Of a stretch of DNA of 64,000 bases, positions 7,965 through 16,283 are shown piece by piece. Source of the stretch: Leeuwenhoekiella palythoae. GTDB taxonomy: Bacteria > Bacteroidota > Bacteroidia > Flavobacteriales > Flavobacteriaceae. Both the position numbers and the translations under genes were made by a program. Location of the stretch: positions 186,001-250,000 of the forward strand of contig NZ_FQXT01000002.1 in assembly GCF_900130045.1 (NCBI RefSeq), read 5' to 3'. The notes beneath the pieces are model-generated. The model searched no databases. It was not told where the DNA came from and was given only the letters and a program-made list of their open reading frames with translations. How positions within the stretch are numbered: the stretch's first letter is position 1; each line of letters begins with the position of its first letter.

Positions 7965-9002
7965 TTATACTTTCTTCTGAAACTTCAGCTTTTCAGATCT
8001 TCCTTTTTTAAAGATCTTATTGCTGTTAGGAATGCCTTTTCGCAATTCTTTTTGCACTTCATAAGGCAAAGCGATCACCTCTTTACATTCGTCTGAACAG
8101 GTGTGATTCATCGCTTCGGCACACTCGTCACATTGAATGAAAAGTAAATGACAAGCTTGGTTAGCACAGTTTACGTGCGTATCGCAAGGCTTTCCACACT
8201 GGTGGCAATTTGAAATAATATCTTCTGAAATTCGCTCGCCACGACGATGGTCAAATACGAAGTTTTTCCCTTTAAATTTATTTTCAAGCTTTAACTGCTC
8301 AACCTGACGTGCGTATTCAATAATTCCGCCTTCTAGTTGATAGACTTGTTTAAAACCTTTGTGTTTATAGTACGCACTGGCTTTTTCACACCTAATTCCA
8401 CCGGTGCAATACATTACCAATTTTTTGTCTTCTTTGTGATCGCGCAGGTCTTCTTCAATAAGATCTAAGCTGTCGCGAAAGGTATCAACATCTGGTGTTA
8501 CTGCATTTTTAAAATGCCCGATCTCGCTCTCATAGTGGTTGCGCATATCCACAAGCACCACATCATCTGCTTCAATGAGTTCGTTAAAGGTTGCAGCATC
8601 TACGTGAACACCTTTATTGGTAACGTCAAAAGTCTCGTCATCAAGACCGTCTGCTACGATCTTAGGACGCACTTTAACTTTGAGTTTTAAAAAGGATTTT
8701 GCGTCTTGCTCGATGGCGATATTGAGACGTACATTTTCTAAGAAATTAATTCCGTCTAAAAAGGTTTTAAATTCTTCAAAACGTTTTGCCGGCACCGAAA
8801 GTTGGGCATTAATTCCTTCTTGAGCCACGTAAATACGGCCCAGGACGTCCATTTGATTCCAAGCTAAAAATAGGTGATCTCTAAAAAGTTGCGGATTGCC
8901 GATTTTGGCATATTGATAGAACGAGAGCGTCAAGCGGTCTTCGCCTGCCTCATCAATTAATGCTGCTCGTTCTTTTGCGCTTAATTTGTTGTACAGTTGC
9001 AT
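7965..9002 (-). CDS. trhO: tRNA uridine-34 hydroxylase TrhO (rhodanese-like)
   Basis: Oxygen-dependent hydroxylase that makes 5-hydroxyuridine at tRNA position 34, first step to cmo5U/mcmo5U-type modification (YceA family). An N-terminal acylphosphatase-like domain is followed by a rhodanese domain with DMRNHYESEIGHF and the active-site loop CTGGIRCEK, whose first cysteine is the expected catalytic residue. A cysteine-rich C-terminal segment (CHQCGKPC, CANQAC, CDEC, CSDEC) looks like a metal-binding extension and is common in this family. Length 345 aa is normal. Single-gene unit with its own promoter (9034-9065) and terminator (7913-7945). Confidence 0.92.
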   Translation of the reverse strand: MQLYNKLSAKERAALIDEAGEDRLTLSFYQYAKIGNPQLFRDHLFLAWNQMDVLGRIYVAQEGINAQLSVPAKRFEEFKTFLDGINFLENVRLNIAIEQDAKSFLKLKVKVRPKIVADGLDDETFDVTNKGVHVDAATFNELIEADDVVLVDMRNHYESEIGHFKNAVTPDVDTFRDSLDLIEEDLRDHKEDKKLVMYCTGGIRCEKASAYYKHKGFKQVYQLEGGIIEYARQVEQLKLENKFKGKNFVFDHRRGERISEDIISNCHQCGKPCDTHVNCANQACHLLFIQCDECAEAMNHTCSDECKEVIALPYEVQKELRKGIPNSNKIFKKGRSEKLKFQKKV

Positions 9003-9033
9003 GCTATACTTAATTTTAAGGTTAAAAGTGGCG

Positions 9034-9065
9034 CAAAAGTAGCATTTTTAAGTCATTAGCTGCAA
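9034..9065 (-). promoter_or_regulatory. Probable trhO promoter
   Basis: Minus-strand TACTTTTG (9041-9034) matches the TAnnTTTG -7 element, with TTG at 9065-9063 and a 21-base spacer, in keeping with the Bacteroidota -33/-7 layout. The start codon follows 31 bases further on. Confidence 0.55.
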
Positions 9066-9104
9066 GAATAGCCGCGCGTGTTTTAAAACTTGTCTCGCTA
9101 TAAA

Positions 9105-9227
9105 CAAAAAAATGCCCGCGAGTTTTCTCGGGGGCATTTTTCTTGAACGGCTAATTCAGGTTATATATTATTTGATTTCATCAACATAATACCGCTAACC
9201 GCCGTCCAATCTGATATTGCAAAAATA
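9105..9227 (-). ncRNA. Candidate small RNA of about 110 nt
   Basis: Predicted only from signals: a minus-strand TATTTTTG box at 9227-9220 and the strong terminator at 9141-9106 would delimit a transcript of roughly 105-110 nt beginning near 9213. No protein frame fits inside it. A matching -33 element is not visible at the right distance, and I do not recognise an RNA family, so this is a low-confidence inference. Confidence 0.25.
9106..9141 (-). terminator. Strong intrinsic terminator with no assigned gene
   Basis: Stem of 14 pairs with one mismatch: AAAAATGCCC (9108-9117) plus CGAG (9119-9122), loop TTTT, CTCG (9127-9130) plus GGGCATTTTT (9132-9141). The T-run is longer on the minus strand (seven T). 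Neither neighbour ends here: both trhO and recA start on the outer sides. Confidence 0.8.
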
Positions 9228-9437
9228 AGGAATGCCGACACAGCCCTTATTTACGCAATGTATTTGCTTAACTTTCTGCACCATAGCACATAAGGTTTTA
9301 CATTTAGATACATACTTACGCAAGAGGTTGCTTTGGTAGATGTTAAATTTTATTCGGAAATATTCCGTCTCAAGGTGTTCAATCTCTTTAAAAATTCAAT
9401 TAAATAGGAATTTTTCCAATAATTAGGATTGATTTCA

Positions 9438-9468
9438 TTGGTGTGCATTAAAAGAAATAGTACTTTAG
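9438..9468 (+). promoter_or_regulatory. Probable recA promoter
   Basis: TTGG (9438-9441), a 19-base spacer, then TACTTTAG (9461-9468), one mismatch from the TAnnTTTG consensus. It places the transcript start near 9475, upstream of both possible recA start codons. No LexA-type box was recognised. Confidence 0.45.
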
Positions 9469-9546
9469 CAGCGTGTAAATAAAGAAGCTATAGTTAGTAG
9501 TGATTCTTTAAAAATGCACTCAAAATCAGCGTTAAAGACAAAAACT

Positions 9547-10557
9547 ATGAGCAAAGAACAAGAAGCTAAATTAAAAGCCCTGAAGCTTACCCTTGATAAA
9601 ATGGATAAAACCTACGGAAAGGGTACCGTAATGAAGATGGGTGATAACGCGATCGTTGAAGTTGAATCTATTTCTACAGGTTCGCTTGGTCTTGATATGG
9701 CATTAGGCGTTGGTGGTTTGCCTAAAGGTAGAATCATCGAGATCTATGGTCCTGAATCTTCAGGTAAAACAACCCTGACTTTACACGCTATTGCAGAAGC
9801 GCAAAAGAAAGGTGGTATTGCAGCCTTTATTGATGCGGAGCACGCCTTTGATCGTTTTTATGCTGAAAAACTTGGTGTAGATATAGAAAACCTCATCATT
9901 TCACAACCGGATAATGGGGAGCAAGCACTAGAAATTACAGATAATTTAATTCGCTCCGGAGCTATTGACATTATTGTTGTTGACTCTGTTGCTGCATTAA
10001 CCCCAAAGAGTGAGATCGAAGGAGAAATGGGAGATTCTAAAATGGGATTACATGCTCGTTTGATGTCTCAAGCCTTACGTAAACTTACGGGATCTATCAG
10101 CAAAACCAACTGTACTGTTATCTTCATCAACCAATTGCGTGAGAAGATCGGGGTGATGTTTGGTAACCCAGAGACAACTACCGGTGGTAATGCACTTAAG
10201 TTTTATGCTTCGGTACGTCTTGATATTCGTCGTTCTACACAGATCAAAGATTCTAACGGCGAAGTACAAGGAAACAAAACCCGTGTAAAAGTGGTTAAAA
10301 ATAAAGTTGCGCCTCCGTTCCGTCAGGCAGAATTTGATATAATGTATGGCGAAGGCGTTTCTAAAGTTGGTGAAATCCTTGATATTGGTGTTGATTATGA
10401 AATCATCAAAAAGAGCGGTTCTTGGTTTAGTTATCAAGATACCAAACTAGGACAAGGACGTGATGCAGTAAAAGCCATCTTGAAAGACAACCCGGATCTC
10501 TTAGAAGAACTCGAAGTTAAAATCAAAGAAGCCATTAAAATAGCTAAAGAAGCTTAG
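9547..10557 (+). CDS. recA: Recombinase RecA
   Basis: DNA strand-exchange ATPase for homologous recombination and SOS signalling. Walker [10 protein letters not shown] (about 68-76), the Walker B region [10 protein letters not shown], loop L2 with [22 protein letters not shown] and the C-terminal domain are all intact. I place the start at ATG 9547 ([10 protein letters not shown], 336 aa) because flavobacterial RecA proteins begin this way; an in-frame ATG at 9514 would add 11 residues and cannot be excluded. A promoter lies at 9438-9468. A long hairpin spans the gap to the next gene (10581-10643). Confidence 0.97.
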   Translation: MSKEQEAKLKALKLTLDKMDKTYGKGTVMKMGDNAIVEVESISTGSLGLDMALGVGGLPKGRIIEIYGPESSGKTTLTLHAIAEAQKKGGIAAFIDAEHAFDRFYAEKLGVDIENLIISQPDNGEQALEITDNLIRSGAIDIIVVDSVAALTPKSEIEGEMGDSKMGLHARLMSQALRKLTGSISKTNCTVIFINQLREKIGVMFGNPETTTGGNALKFYASVRLDIRRSTQIKDSNGEVQGNKTRVKVVKNKVAPPFRQAEFDIMYGEGVSKVGEILDIGVDYEIIKKSGSWFSYQDTKLGQGRDAVKAILKDNPDLLEELEVKIKEAIKIAKEA

Positions 10558-10580
10558 AAAAAATTTTAAACGGCTTACGC

Positions 10581-10650
10581 AACCTTTTTCATCTTAAAGT
10601 ATCTACTTACAAAAAGCAGATAATTTTAATGATGAAAAAGGTTTTTTTAT
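10581..10650 (+). promoter_or_regulatory. Long inverted repeat enclosing the start codon of the next gene, with T-tract
   Basis: A perfect 13-base repeat, AACCTTTTTCATC (10581-10593) against GATGAAAAAGGTT (10631-10643), with a 37-base loop, followed at once by a T-run (10642-10648). It could be the recA terminator or could hide the ATG at 10629/10632 of the lipoprotein gene in a stem. Visible as sequence; the role is inferred. Confidence 0.5.
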
Positions 10651-11045
10651 TAATTGGTTTATTAGGTTTAATAACCAGTTGTTCACTGGATGATGAAGGG
10701 CAAGTGGTGAGCTATGAAGCGCTCCCGATTGCAGATTATGAGTTACCCGAAAGTTTTGTCTACGGCGAGCGCTATCAATTGCCGGTTTCGTTTGTATTAC
10801 CTACAACGTGCCACGAGTTTTACAATTTTGAAGCCGCTAGAGAAGACAGCACCCGTTTTGTGTATGCCATAAGTCAGGTTTTAGAAAGTGATATGTGTAC
10901 TGACACACCAAACGACACGATTTCCACTTTTTTAAATTTCGATGTAATTTACCGCTACACCTACGTCTTTAAAATGTATAAAGGTGATGATGAAAATGGT
11001 GAGCCTATTTATGAAACTCAAGAAGTTCCTGTAGAGCAACCGTAA
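10629..11045 (+). CDS. Hypothetical lipoprotein
   Basis: 138-aa protein with a lipoprotein signal (MMKKVFLLIGLLGLITSC, cysteine 18) followed by acidic residues SLDDE, so probably retained in or sent to the outer membrane. The mature part has two further cysteines (TTCHEF and SDMCTD) that could form a disulfide. I do not recognise a named domain. Two ATG codons are adjacent (10629 and 10632). The gene is between recA and the ECF sigma gene; 17 bases separate it from the latter, so it may be cotranscribed with the sigma/anti-sigma pair and belong to that envelope regulon. Confidence 0.8.
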   Translation: MMKKVFLLIGLLGLITSCSLDDEGQVVSYEALPIADYELPESFVYGERYQLPVSFVLPTTCHEFYNFEAAREDSTRFVYAISQVLESDMCTDTPNDTISTFLNFDVIYRYTYVFKMYKGDDENGEPIYETQEVPVEQP

Positions 11046-11062
11046 TTTAAGCACGTAACAAT

Positions 11063-11611
11063 GTGAGTTTAGAAAAGCTCTTAAAAGGTTTAACTAAGGA
11101 AAAACCCAAAGCGCAGGCCGAGTTGTACACTTTGTACGCTCGCACGCTCTTTGGGGTTTCCCTTAAGTATTCTCGTAATTATGAGGAGGCCGAAGATAAC
11201 CTTCAAGATGCTTTTTTAACCATTTTTAAAAAAGTACATCAGTACAAAGGCAAAGGCTCTTTTGAAGGATGGTTAAAGCGTATTGTGATCAATACCGCTT
11301 TGCAACGGTATCGTAAACAGAGTTTGTTTGAACTTGTAAATGAAGAACAGATTGAGCAGGAAGAGGTTCTTGTTGACACCAATGAGATCCCGCTTCAATT
11401 TCTATTAAAAATAATACAAGAATTACCAGACCGCTATAGGCTGGTGTTTAACCTTTATGTTCTAGACGGTTACCCGCACAAGGAAATCGCGCAAATGCTA
11501 AGCATAAGCGAAGGAACCAGTAAATCTAATCTGGCGCGTGCCCGAATGATCTTAAAAGAAAAAGTTGAAAATTATCAGCAGAGTGAAACCCTACAATCCT
11601 CAACACGGTGA
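11063..11611 (+). CDS. ECF-type RNA polymerase sigma factor
   Basis: Group 4 sigma factor that redirects RNA polymerase to a regulon, normally held inactive by a membrane anti-sigma factor. Region 2 (about 17-88) contains the DNLQDAFLTIFKK and GSFEGWLKRIVINTALQRYRK stretches typical of ECF sigmas; region 4 (about 118-172) contains the helix-turn-helix HKEIAQMLSISEGTSKSNLARAR. The start must be GTG at 11063, since the ATG two bases upstream runs straight into a stop. The stop overlaps the GTG of the next gene by four bases (GTGA), coupling it to a probable dual-membrane anti-sigma protein. Confidence 0.93.
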   Translation: MSLEKLLKGLTKEKPKAQAELYTLYARTLFGVSLKYSRNYEEAEDNLQDAFLTIFKKVHQYKGKGSFEGWLKRIVINTALQRYRKQSLFELVNEEQIEQEEVLVDTNEIPLQFLLKIIQELPDRYRLVFNLYVLDGYPHKEIAQMLSISEGTSKSNLARARMILKEKVENYQQSETLQSSTR

Positions 11612-13047
11612 AAGAGCAAAAAAACATAGACCGCCTGTTTCAGGAAAAGTTTAAAGACTTTGAGGCAATGCCTGATGACAAAGTCTGGGCTGGCATTGTA
11701 GACAAGCAGCAGAAAAAACGCGCAATAATCCCGCTATGGCTTCAATTGAGCGGCGCAGCAGCTGTCTTAGCCCTAATCCTTCTGGCCGGTAACTTTATAT
11801 TCTCAACATCAGATGCGCAAGATGTAGAAGTGGTTTTAGAGGAAACTGAAACGCCTGAGCAAGAGCAGCGCGCACCTAAAACTATTGAGCAAACTGCGAA
11901 CAATGCCGTAGTTTCTTCCGAAGAAAAAAGCACTGAAGATTCTAATTCGCTAAAGAAGGCTGAATCTAATTCAAGTACTAAAGCTACTACTGTTGCTTCT
12001 ACTTCAGCCACGGAAGCAAATCAAGAAAAACATAAAGCATTAAACACAACTCAAAACCGAAACACTTCGGAGTCGAAAAAATCTGGCAGCACTGCTGCTT
12101 CAACAGGCATTGCTACCGCTGACCAAGGCAATGATGCAAATGCTACACAGGACGACAAAACTTCAAACACAGAGCAGAACACAACCGCTATAGCCGCCAC
12201 TGAAAACGAATCCCAAGAAAATGCTGCGGCAGATGAATTACCCTCATTGGAAGAAATTGCAAACGCGCAAAATGAGGAAGAAGCTCTAGCGGATACTGAA
12301 ACTTCAAATACAGCATCTCAAGACGCATCACGCTGGGGTATTACGCCTATGGTGGCTCCTGTGTATTACAACAGTTTTGGTGGCTCAGGGATCGCAGCAG
12401 AATTTGCCGATAACAAGAAAAGTGGCGATGTGAATTTCAGTTATGGGGTTCAAGTAAGTTATGCCATTAACGACAGGCTTACGGTGCGCTCCGGAGTAAA
12501 TAAAGTTGATTTGGGCTACCGTACGGAACAAGTAAACTTTGCCCCCAGCATTCAGGGGCAATCTATTAGTAGTATAGATTATAATCAAAATTCCCAGTTG
12601 ATTCAGGTGGCAGATGCTAATAAAAGTCTGGCTTCTTCAGCAGCAGAATTTGCAAGTAATGCTTCAGTTGCGGGTACGAGTATCAACAATGCCTTGCGTC
12701 AAGAATTAGGCTACATTGAGGTTCCTTTTGAAGCTGAATATGCTTTGCTCAATCGTAAATTCGGCATTCAAGTGATTGGTGGTTTTAGCACCCTATTCTT
12801 AAACGATAATTCCATTTCACTTGAAGAAAATAATAATTTGGTTTCTCGCATCGGGTCGTCAAACAGTCTTAATAATACTAGTTTCAGTACCAACGTTGGT
12901 TTGGGCTTAGATTATAAATTCACGCCTCACATTCAATTCAATCTGGAACCTATGTTTAAATACCAACTGAATGCCTATACCAAATCGGTGAGCGATTTCA
13001 GACCATATTATTTAGGTCTTTACACCGGTTTAAGCATTCGGTTTTAA
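11608..13047 (+). CDS. Probable dual membrane-spanning anti-sigma / outer-membrane barrel protein
   Basis: 479-aa protein with an unusual order of parts. Residues 1-40 are a short charged cytoplasmic tail containing FQEKFKDFEAMPDDKVWAGI, as in anti-sigma tails; 41-64 form one membrane helix; 66-240 are a low-complexity spacer rich in S, T, A, E, Q and N with no cysteine; from about 241 to the end is a beta-barrel-like domain of alternating strands ending in the aromatic SIRF, a typical outer-membrane C-terminus. The layout matches what is described as dual membrane-spanning anti-sigma (Dma) factors in Bacteroides: sigma binding inside, barrel in the outer membrane. It starts with GTG, overlapping the ECF sigma stop by four bases, so the two are almost certainly partners. 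Barrel and sigma binding are inferred. Confidence 0.85.
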   Translation: MKEQKNIDRLFQEKFKDFEAMPDDKVWAGIVDKQQKKRAIIPLWLQLSGAAAVLALILLAGNFIFSTSDAQDVEVVLEETETPEQEQRAPKTIEQTANNAVVSSEEKSTEDSNSLKKAESNSSTKATTVASTSATEANQEKHKALNTTQNRNTSESKKSGSTAASTGIATADQGNDANATQDDKTSNTEQNTTAIAATENESQENAAADELPSLEEIANAQNEEEALADTETSNTASQDASRWGITPMVAPVYYNSFGGSGIAAEFADNKKSGDVNFSYGVQVSYAINDRLTVRSGVNKVDLGYRTEQVNFAPSIQGQSISSIDYNQNSQLIQVADANKSLASSAAEFASNASVAGTSINNALRQELGYIEVPFEAEYALLNRKFGIQVIGGFSTLFLNDNSISLEENNNLVSRIGSSNSLNNTSFSTNVGLGLDYKFTPHIQFNLEPMFKYQLNAYTKSVSDFRPYYLGLYTGLSIRF

Positions 13048-13072
13048 AATATATGAAAGGGGAAGATGAGAT

Positions 13073-13113
13073 AACCAAAGTTTGGCTGTATTTCAACCGG
13101 CCGGACTTTGGTT
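13073..13113 (+). terminator. Probable terminator of the sigma/anti-sigma operon
   Basis: Perfect 9-base stem AACCAAAGT (13073-13081) and ACTTTGGTT (13105-13113) with a long loop that can pair further internally; the T-tract behind it is weak (TTAATCTT). Confidence 0.5.
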
Positions 13114-13221
13114 TAATCTTCAAACTTTAAAAGAAACTGTGTACTGCCAACTAACAGTGCACAGGAAGTTAGGTTAGTTTTTTAGTTGGTTAGGTTAATT
13201 ATTGCATATGCAATGATGAAG

Positions 13222-13251
13222 AAAAGTCGCCTTGTGGTTAGGGCGACTTTT
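13222..13251. terminator. Terminator of plsC, possibly bidirectional
   Basis: Ten-base stem AAAAGTCGCC (13222-13231) and GGCGACTTTT (13242-13251) with a ten-base loop; it ends next to the plsC stop. A plus-strand T-run also follows. Confidence 0.75.
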
Positions 13252-14043
13252 TTAGGTTTCCGCGTAGGCTTGGTCTTTTAGCAATTCGGCATGAATGGCT
13301 TTAAAAGCCTGCTCTTTTACAGTTTTTCGATCTATCGCTTTTAGGCCTTTAGTTTGAATAAATGGCAAGACTTTTACGCGCATCAATCCCGGCGTACCGG
13401 TGAAAAATTCATAAGAAAAACGCTTTTTATTATCATAAAACACCATTGGCACAATAGGCACTTGATGATCTATCGCTAGCCTGAATGCTCCGTCTTTAAA
13501 GGTATCAAGCACTATGCTTGTGTCATCGGGCACACCACCTTCAGGAAAAATACAAATACTAAGCCCTTGGTTGAGTCTGTTTTGAGCACTTTCAAATACC
13601 GCTCTTCTACTTTTGGGATCCCCGCGGTCTACCAGAATACACGTTTGTTTGTAGAAATATCCAAACAGTGGAAATTTTGCCAGCTCTTGTTTTCCAACAA
13701 ACACAAAAGGGTTACGTACACTACTCAACATCAACATTATATCTGTCATTGAAGTGTGATTAGCGATATACATATAGCTTTTACCCTGTTCTGTTTTTTC
13801 AAGACCTTTTACCTCTGGCCAAAAGCCCATTCCATATAAAATAATGCGCGCCCACAATCTAGCCATTTTAAAAAAGTAAGGATACCAGGAGTCTTTAGCT
13901 ACCGAAATAAGTAGGAAGGGCAGCAATATGATAATGGGCACTATGATGAGCACATAGAACCATATGCGCCAAAGTAAAATCAGTAATTTCTGAAGCAGTC
14001 TTAACATCAACAGTATAGGATTTCTGCCGACTTGCAGATACAA
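13252..14043 (-). CDS. plsC: 1-acyl-sn-glycerol-3-phosphate acyltransferase
   Basis: Inner-membrane enzyme that adds the second acyl chain to lysophosphatidic acid to give phosphatidic acid in phospholipid synthesis. The acyltransferase motif I is NHTSMTD (H96, D101), motif III is FPEGG (166-170), and a hydrophobic N-terminal segment (about 13-48) anchors it. Length 263 aa is normal. A start at the internal ATG of residue 13 is also possible. It is a single gene transcribed away from trpS; the stop abuts the hairpin at 13222-13251. Confidence 0.9.
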   Translation of the reverse strand: MYLQVGRNPILLMLRLLQKLLILLWRIWFYVLIIVPIIILLPFLLISVAKDSWYPYFFKMARLWARIILYGMGFWPEVKGLEKTEQGKSYMYIANHTSMTDIMLMLSSVRNPFVFVGKQELAKFPLFGYFYKQTCILVDRGDPKSRRAVFESAQNRLNQGLSICIFPEGGVPDDTSIVLDTFKDGAFRLAIDHQVPIVPMVFYDNKKRFSYEFFTGTPGLMRVKVLPFIQTKGLKAIDRKTVKEQAFKAIHAELLKDQAYAET

Positions 14044-14122
14044 ACCGACGTCTCAAAAATAGACATTTTAAAAGGAGTTAATACTTGAAAAGGGGTAACT
14101 TTACGCAAAATTTAAATGAACC

Positions 14123-15091
14123 ATGTCACGAATTTTAACAGGTGTTCAAAGTACGGGAACACCACATTTAGGTAACTTATTAGGAGCTATAATCCCTGCG
14201 ATCAATATGGCTAATCAGCCTGAAAATGAATCCTTTTTATTCATCGCAGATATGCACTCGCTTACTCAGATTAAAAATGGCGAAACCTTAAGACACAACA
14301 CCTATTCTACTGCCGCGACATGGCTTGCTTGTGGTCTTGATATTGAAAAAACGGTTTTCTACCGCCAGAGCGATATCCCACAAACCACAGAGCTTACTTG
14401 GTATTTAAGCTGTTTTTTTCCGTATCAGCGCTTAACATTAGCACATAGTTTTAAAGACAAAGCAGATAGACTGGAAGATGTAAATGCCGGACTTTTCACC
14501 TACCCGATGCTTATGGCCGCTGATATCTTGTTATATGATGCCGAAATTGTTCCGGTAGGTAAAGATCAATCGCAACACTTAGAGATGACGCGCGATGTCG
14601 CTTCTCGTTTTCACGCGCAAATGGGTGAAACTTTTGTAATTCCTGAGCTGAAACTTCACGAGGAAACGATGTATATCCCAGGAACAGATGGTGCCAAAAT
14701 GAGTAAGAGCAAAGGCAACACCATCATAATTTTTCAATCTGACAAAGCATTGAAAAAACAAATTATGAGTATCGAGACTGATAGCACGCCGCTTGAAGAT
14801 CCTAAAGATCCTGATACCTGTAACGTTTTTGGCATTTATAAATTATTAGCTTCAAAAGATGAAGTTGCTCAAATGCGTAAAAATTATGAAGCCGGAGGTT
14901 ATGGTTACGGTCACGCTAAAAAGGCTTTATATGAACTTGTCCTAAACAAGTTTGAAAAAGAGCGCGCATTGTACAACCATTATATGGACAATCTTGACGA
15001 ATTGGATGCCGCACTACGTGTTGGAGCAGAAAAAGCTCGAGTAATTGCAAACGAAGTTCTAGATCGCGTACGTAAGAAAGTAGGATACTAA
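14123..15091 (+). CDS. trpS: Tryptophan--tRNA ligase
   Basis: Class I aminoacyl-tRNA synthetase that charges tRNA-Trp. The HIGH-like motif is TPHLGN (13-18) and the KMSKS motif is exact (192-196, AKMSKSKGN). Length 322 aa is typical. The gene is divergent from plsC and convergent with dprA: its TAA (15089-15091) is interlocked with the dprA TAG (15088-15090 read in reverse), so there is no room for a terminator between them. Confidence 0.96.
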   Translation: MSRILTGVQSTGTPHLGNLLGAIIPAINMANQPENESFLFIADMHSLTQIKNGETLRHNTYSTAATWLACGLDIEKTVFYRQSDIPQTTELTWYLSCFFPYQRLTLAHSFKDKADRLEDVNAGLFTYPMLMAADILLYDAEIVPVGKDQSQHLEMTRDVASRFHAQMGETFVIPELKLHEETMYIPGTDGAKMSKSKGNTIIIFQSDKALKKQIMSIETDSTPLEDPKDPDTCNVFGIYKLLASKDEVAQMRKNYEAGGYGYGHAKKALYELVLNKFEKERALYNHYMDNLDELDAALRVGAEKARVIANEVLDRVRKKVGY

Positions 15092-16188
15092 GTCAGTTCA
15101 AACTGTTTTCCCGGCAAGGGTCTTACTACTCCTTTTAATTCCATATTAAGCAAGATACTGGCTACTTTAAACGTGGGCATTTTGCAATGCAGTGCGATCA
15201 AATCGAGTTGCTCTTTGCCCACGTCTGATAAAAAATTGCAGATCACTTTTTCTTCTGCATTGAGTTCTACAAAAAGTTGCTTTTGCACAGGTTTGAGCTC
15301 TTCTTCTATTTGCCAATTGAGCAGATAAATTAAATCTGCTGCGCTGGTGATCAACTGTGCTTTCTGCGTTTTGATCAGGTTATTACATCCCAAACTTTGC
15401 GCATCTCCCGGTCTTCCGGGGACTGCAAAAACATCTCTGTTGTAAGAATTTGCGATATCTGCAGTTACGAGCGAGCCTCCTTTTTCGGCACTTTCGATAA
15501 CTACCGTAGCTTCACTCATCCCGGCAATGATGCGGTTTCTACGTAAAAAGTTCGTTCGGTCAAACGCGTCACTGCTCCAAAAATCAGTAATGAATGCGCC
15601 CTGCGCTTCAACAGGTTTTACATACTTAGCATGAACCTTAGGATAGATCTGGTTCAAACCATGGGCTAACACCGCAATCGTATCTAAACCTTGATCTAGC
15701 GCTGCGCGATGCGCAGTAATATCTACTCCGTAAGCAAACCCCGAAACCACAAGCGGATTTAAAGGTGCAAGATCCTCTACAAACTGCTTTATAAAGTCTA
15801 CTCCGTGATTGGTGACTTTACGCGTTCCTACAATAGAGATCATTCGCTGCTGAGAAAAATCTTTACTTCCGCGTTTAAAGAGTAAAATTGGCCCGTCAAT
15901 ACAATGCTTTAATCGCTCAGGATAGTTTTGATCTTTATAACTGCAGTAATCAATGTTATGCTCTTGAATGAATTTTAATTCTTCTTCTGCCGCAAGCCTG
16001 TGTTCCTTTTCAAAAAAAGCTTTCAATTTAAAAGCGCCGATTCCGTCTAGTTTTAAAAGGCTTTCTTTCTTTTGATCTAGCACTTGTTGTGCAGTTTCAA
16101 ATCGCGCAATAAGTCTTTTGATCGATGTGTCGCCTAAATTAGGAATACGCTGTAAGGTCAGAAATGCGTGAAGTTCGTCTTCTTTCAT
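15088..16188 (-). CDS. dprA: DNA-processing protein DprA
   Basis: Loads RecA on incoming single-stranded DNA during natural transformation. N-terminal helix-hairpin-helix/SAM-like region (about 1-60), then the Rossmann-like DprA domain with VGTRKVTNHG, the phosphate-binding stretch SGFAYGVDITAHRAAL and AVLAHGLNQIYP, and a C-terminal winged-helix-like domain. Length 366 aa is normal. Its 3' end overlaps that of trpS. Presence suggests competence potential, though many non-competent bacteria keep dprA. Confidence 0.95.
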   Translation of the reverse strand: MKEDELHAFLTLQRIPNLGDTSIKRLIARFETAQQVLDQKKESLLKLDGIGAFKLKAFFEKEHRLAAEEELKFIQEHNIDYCSYKDQNYPERLKHCIDGPILLFKRGSKDFSQQRMISIVGTRKVTNHGVDFIKQFVEDLAPLNPLVVSGFAYGVDITAHRAALDQGLDTIAVLAHGLNQIYPKVHAKYVKPVEAQGAFITDFWSSDAFDRTNFLRRNRIIAGMSEATVVIESAEKGGSLVTADIANSYNRDVFAVPGRPGDAQSLGCNNLIKTQKAQLITSAADLIYLLNWQIEEELKPVQKQLFVELNAEEKVICNFLSDVGKEQLDLIALHCKMPTFKVASILLNMELKGVVRPLPGKQFELT

Positions 16189-16283
16189 TATTTTAAATTG
16201 CTGTTAATAAAGGTATTGCAAAATTGTTAACAAATCACGAACAACTTTCTAAAGGCGGTAGCATTTTTTTTTAATTTTACTTT

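Larger units (their letters stand above)
9066..9437. other. Gene-free stretch upstream of recA
   Basis: Divergent gap between the trhO and recA promoters. Apart from the strong hairpin at 9106-9141 it contains an 8-base inverted repeat, AAATAAGG (9223-9230) against CCTTATTT (9245-9252), overlapping a minus-strand TATTTTTG box (9227-9220). No frame longer than about 20 codons is convincing. See findings for the possibility of a small RNA. Confidence 0.5.

Noticed and set aside
9251-9313. 20-codon minus-strand frame upstream of recA
   Set aside because: Very short, no membrane helix or conserved look, overlaps an inverted repeat.
10075-10437. 120-codon minus-strand frame inside recA
   Set aside because: Covers conserved recA codons; no independent start signal or domain.
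13053-13130. 25-codon plus-strand frame after the barrel gene
   Set aside because: Coincides with the probable terminator hairpin; more likely non-coding.
13201-13214. Perfect palindrome ATTGCATATGCAAT in the gap before plsC
   Set aside because: Too short and placed between two 3' ends, so no regulatory role is likely; noted only.
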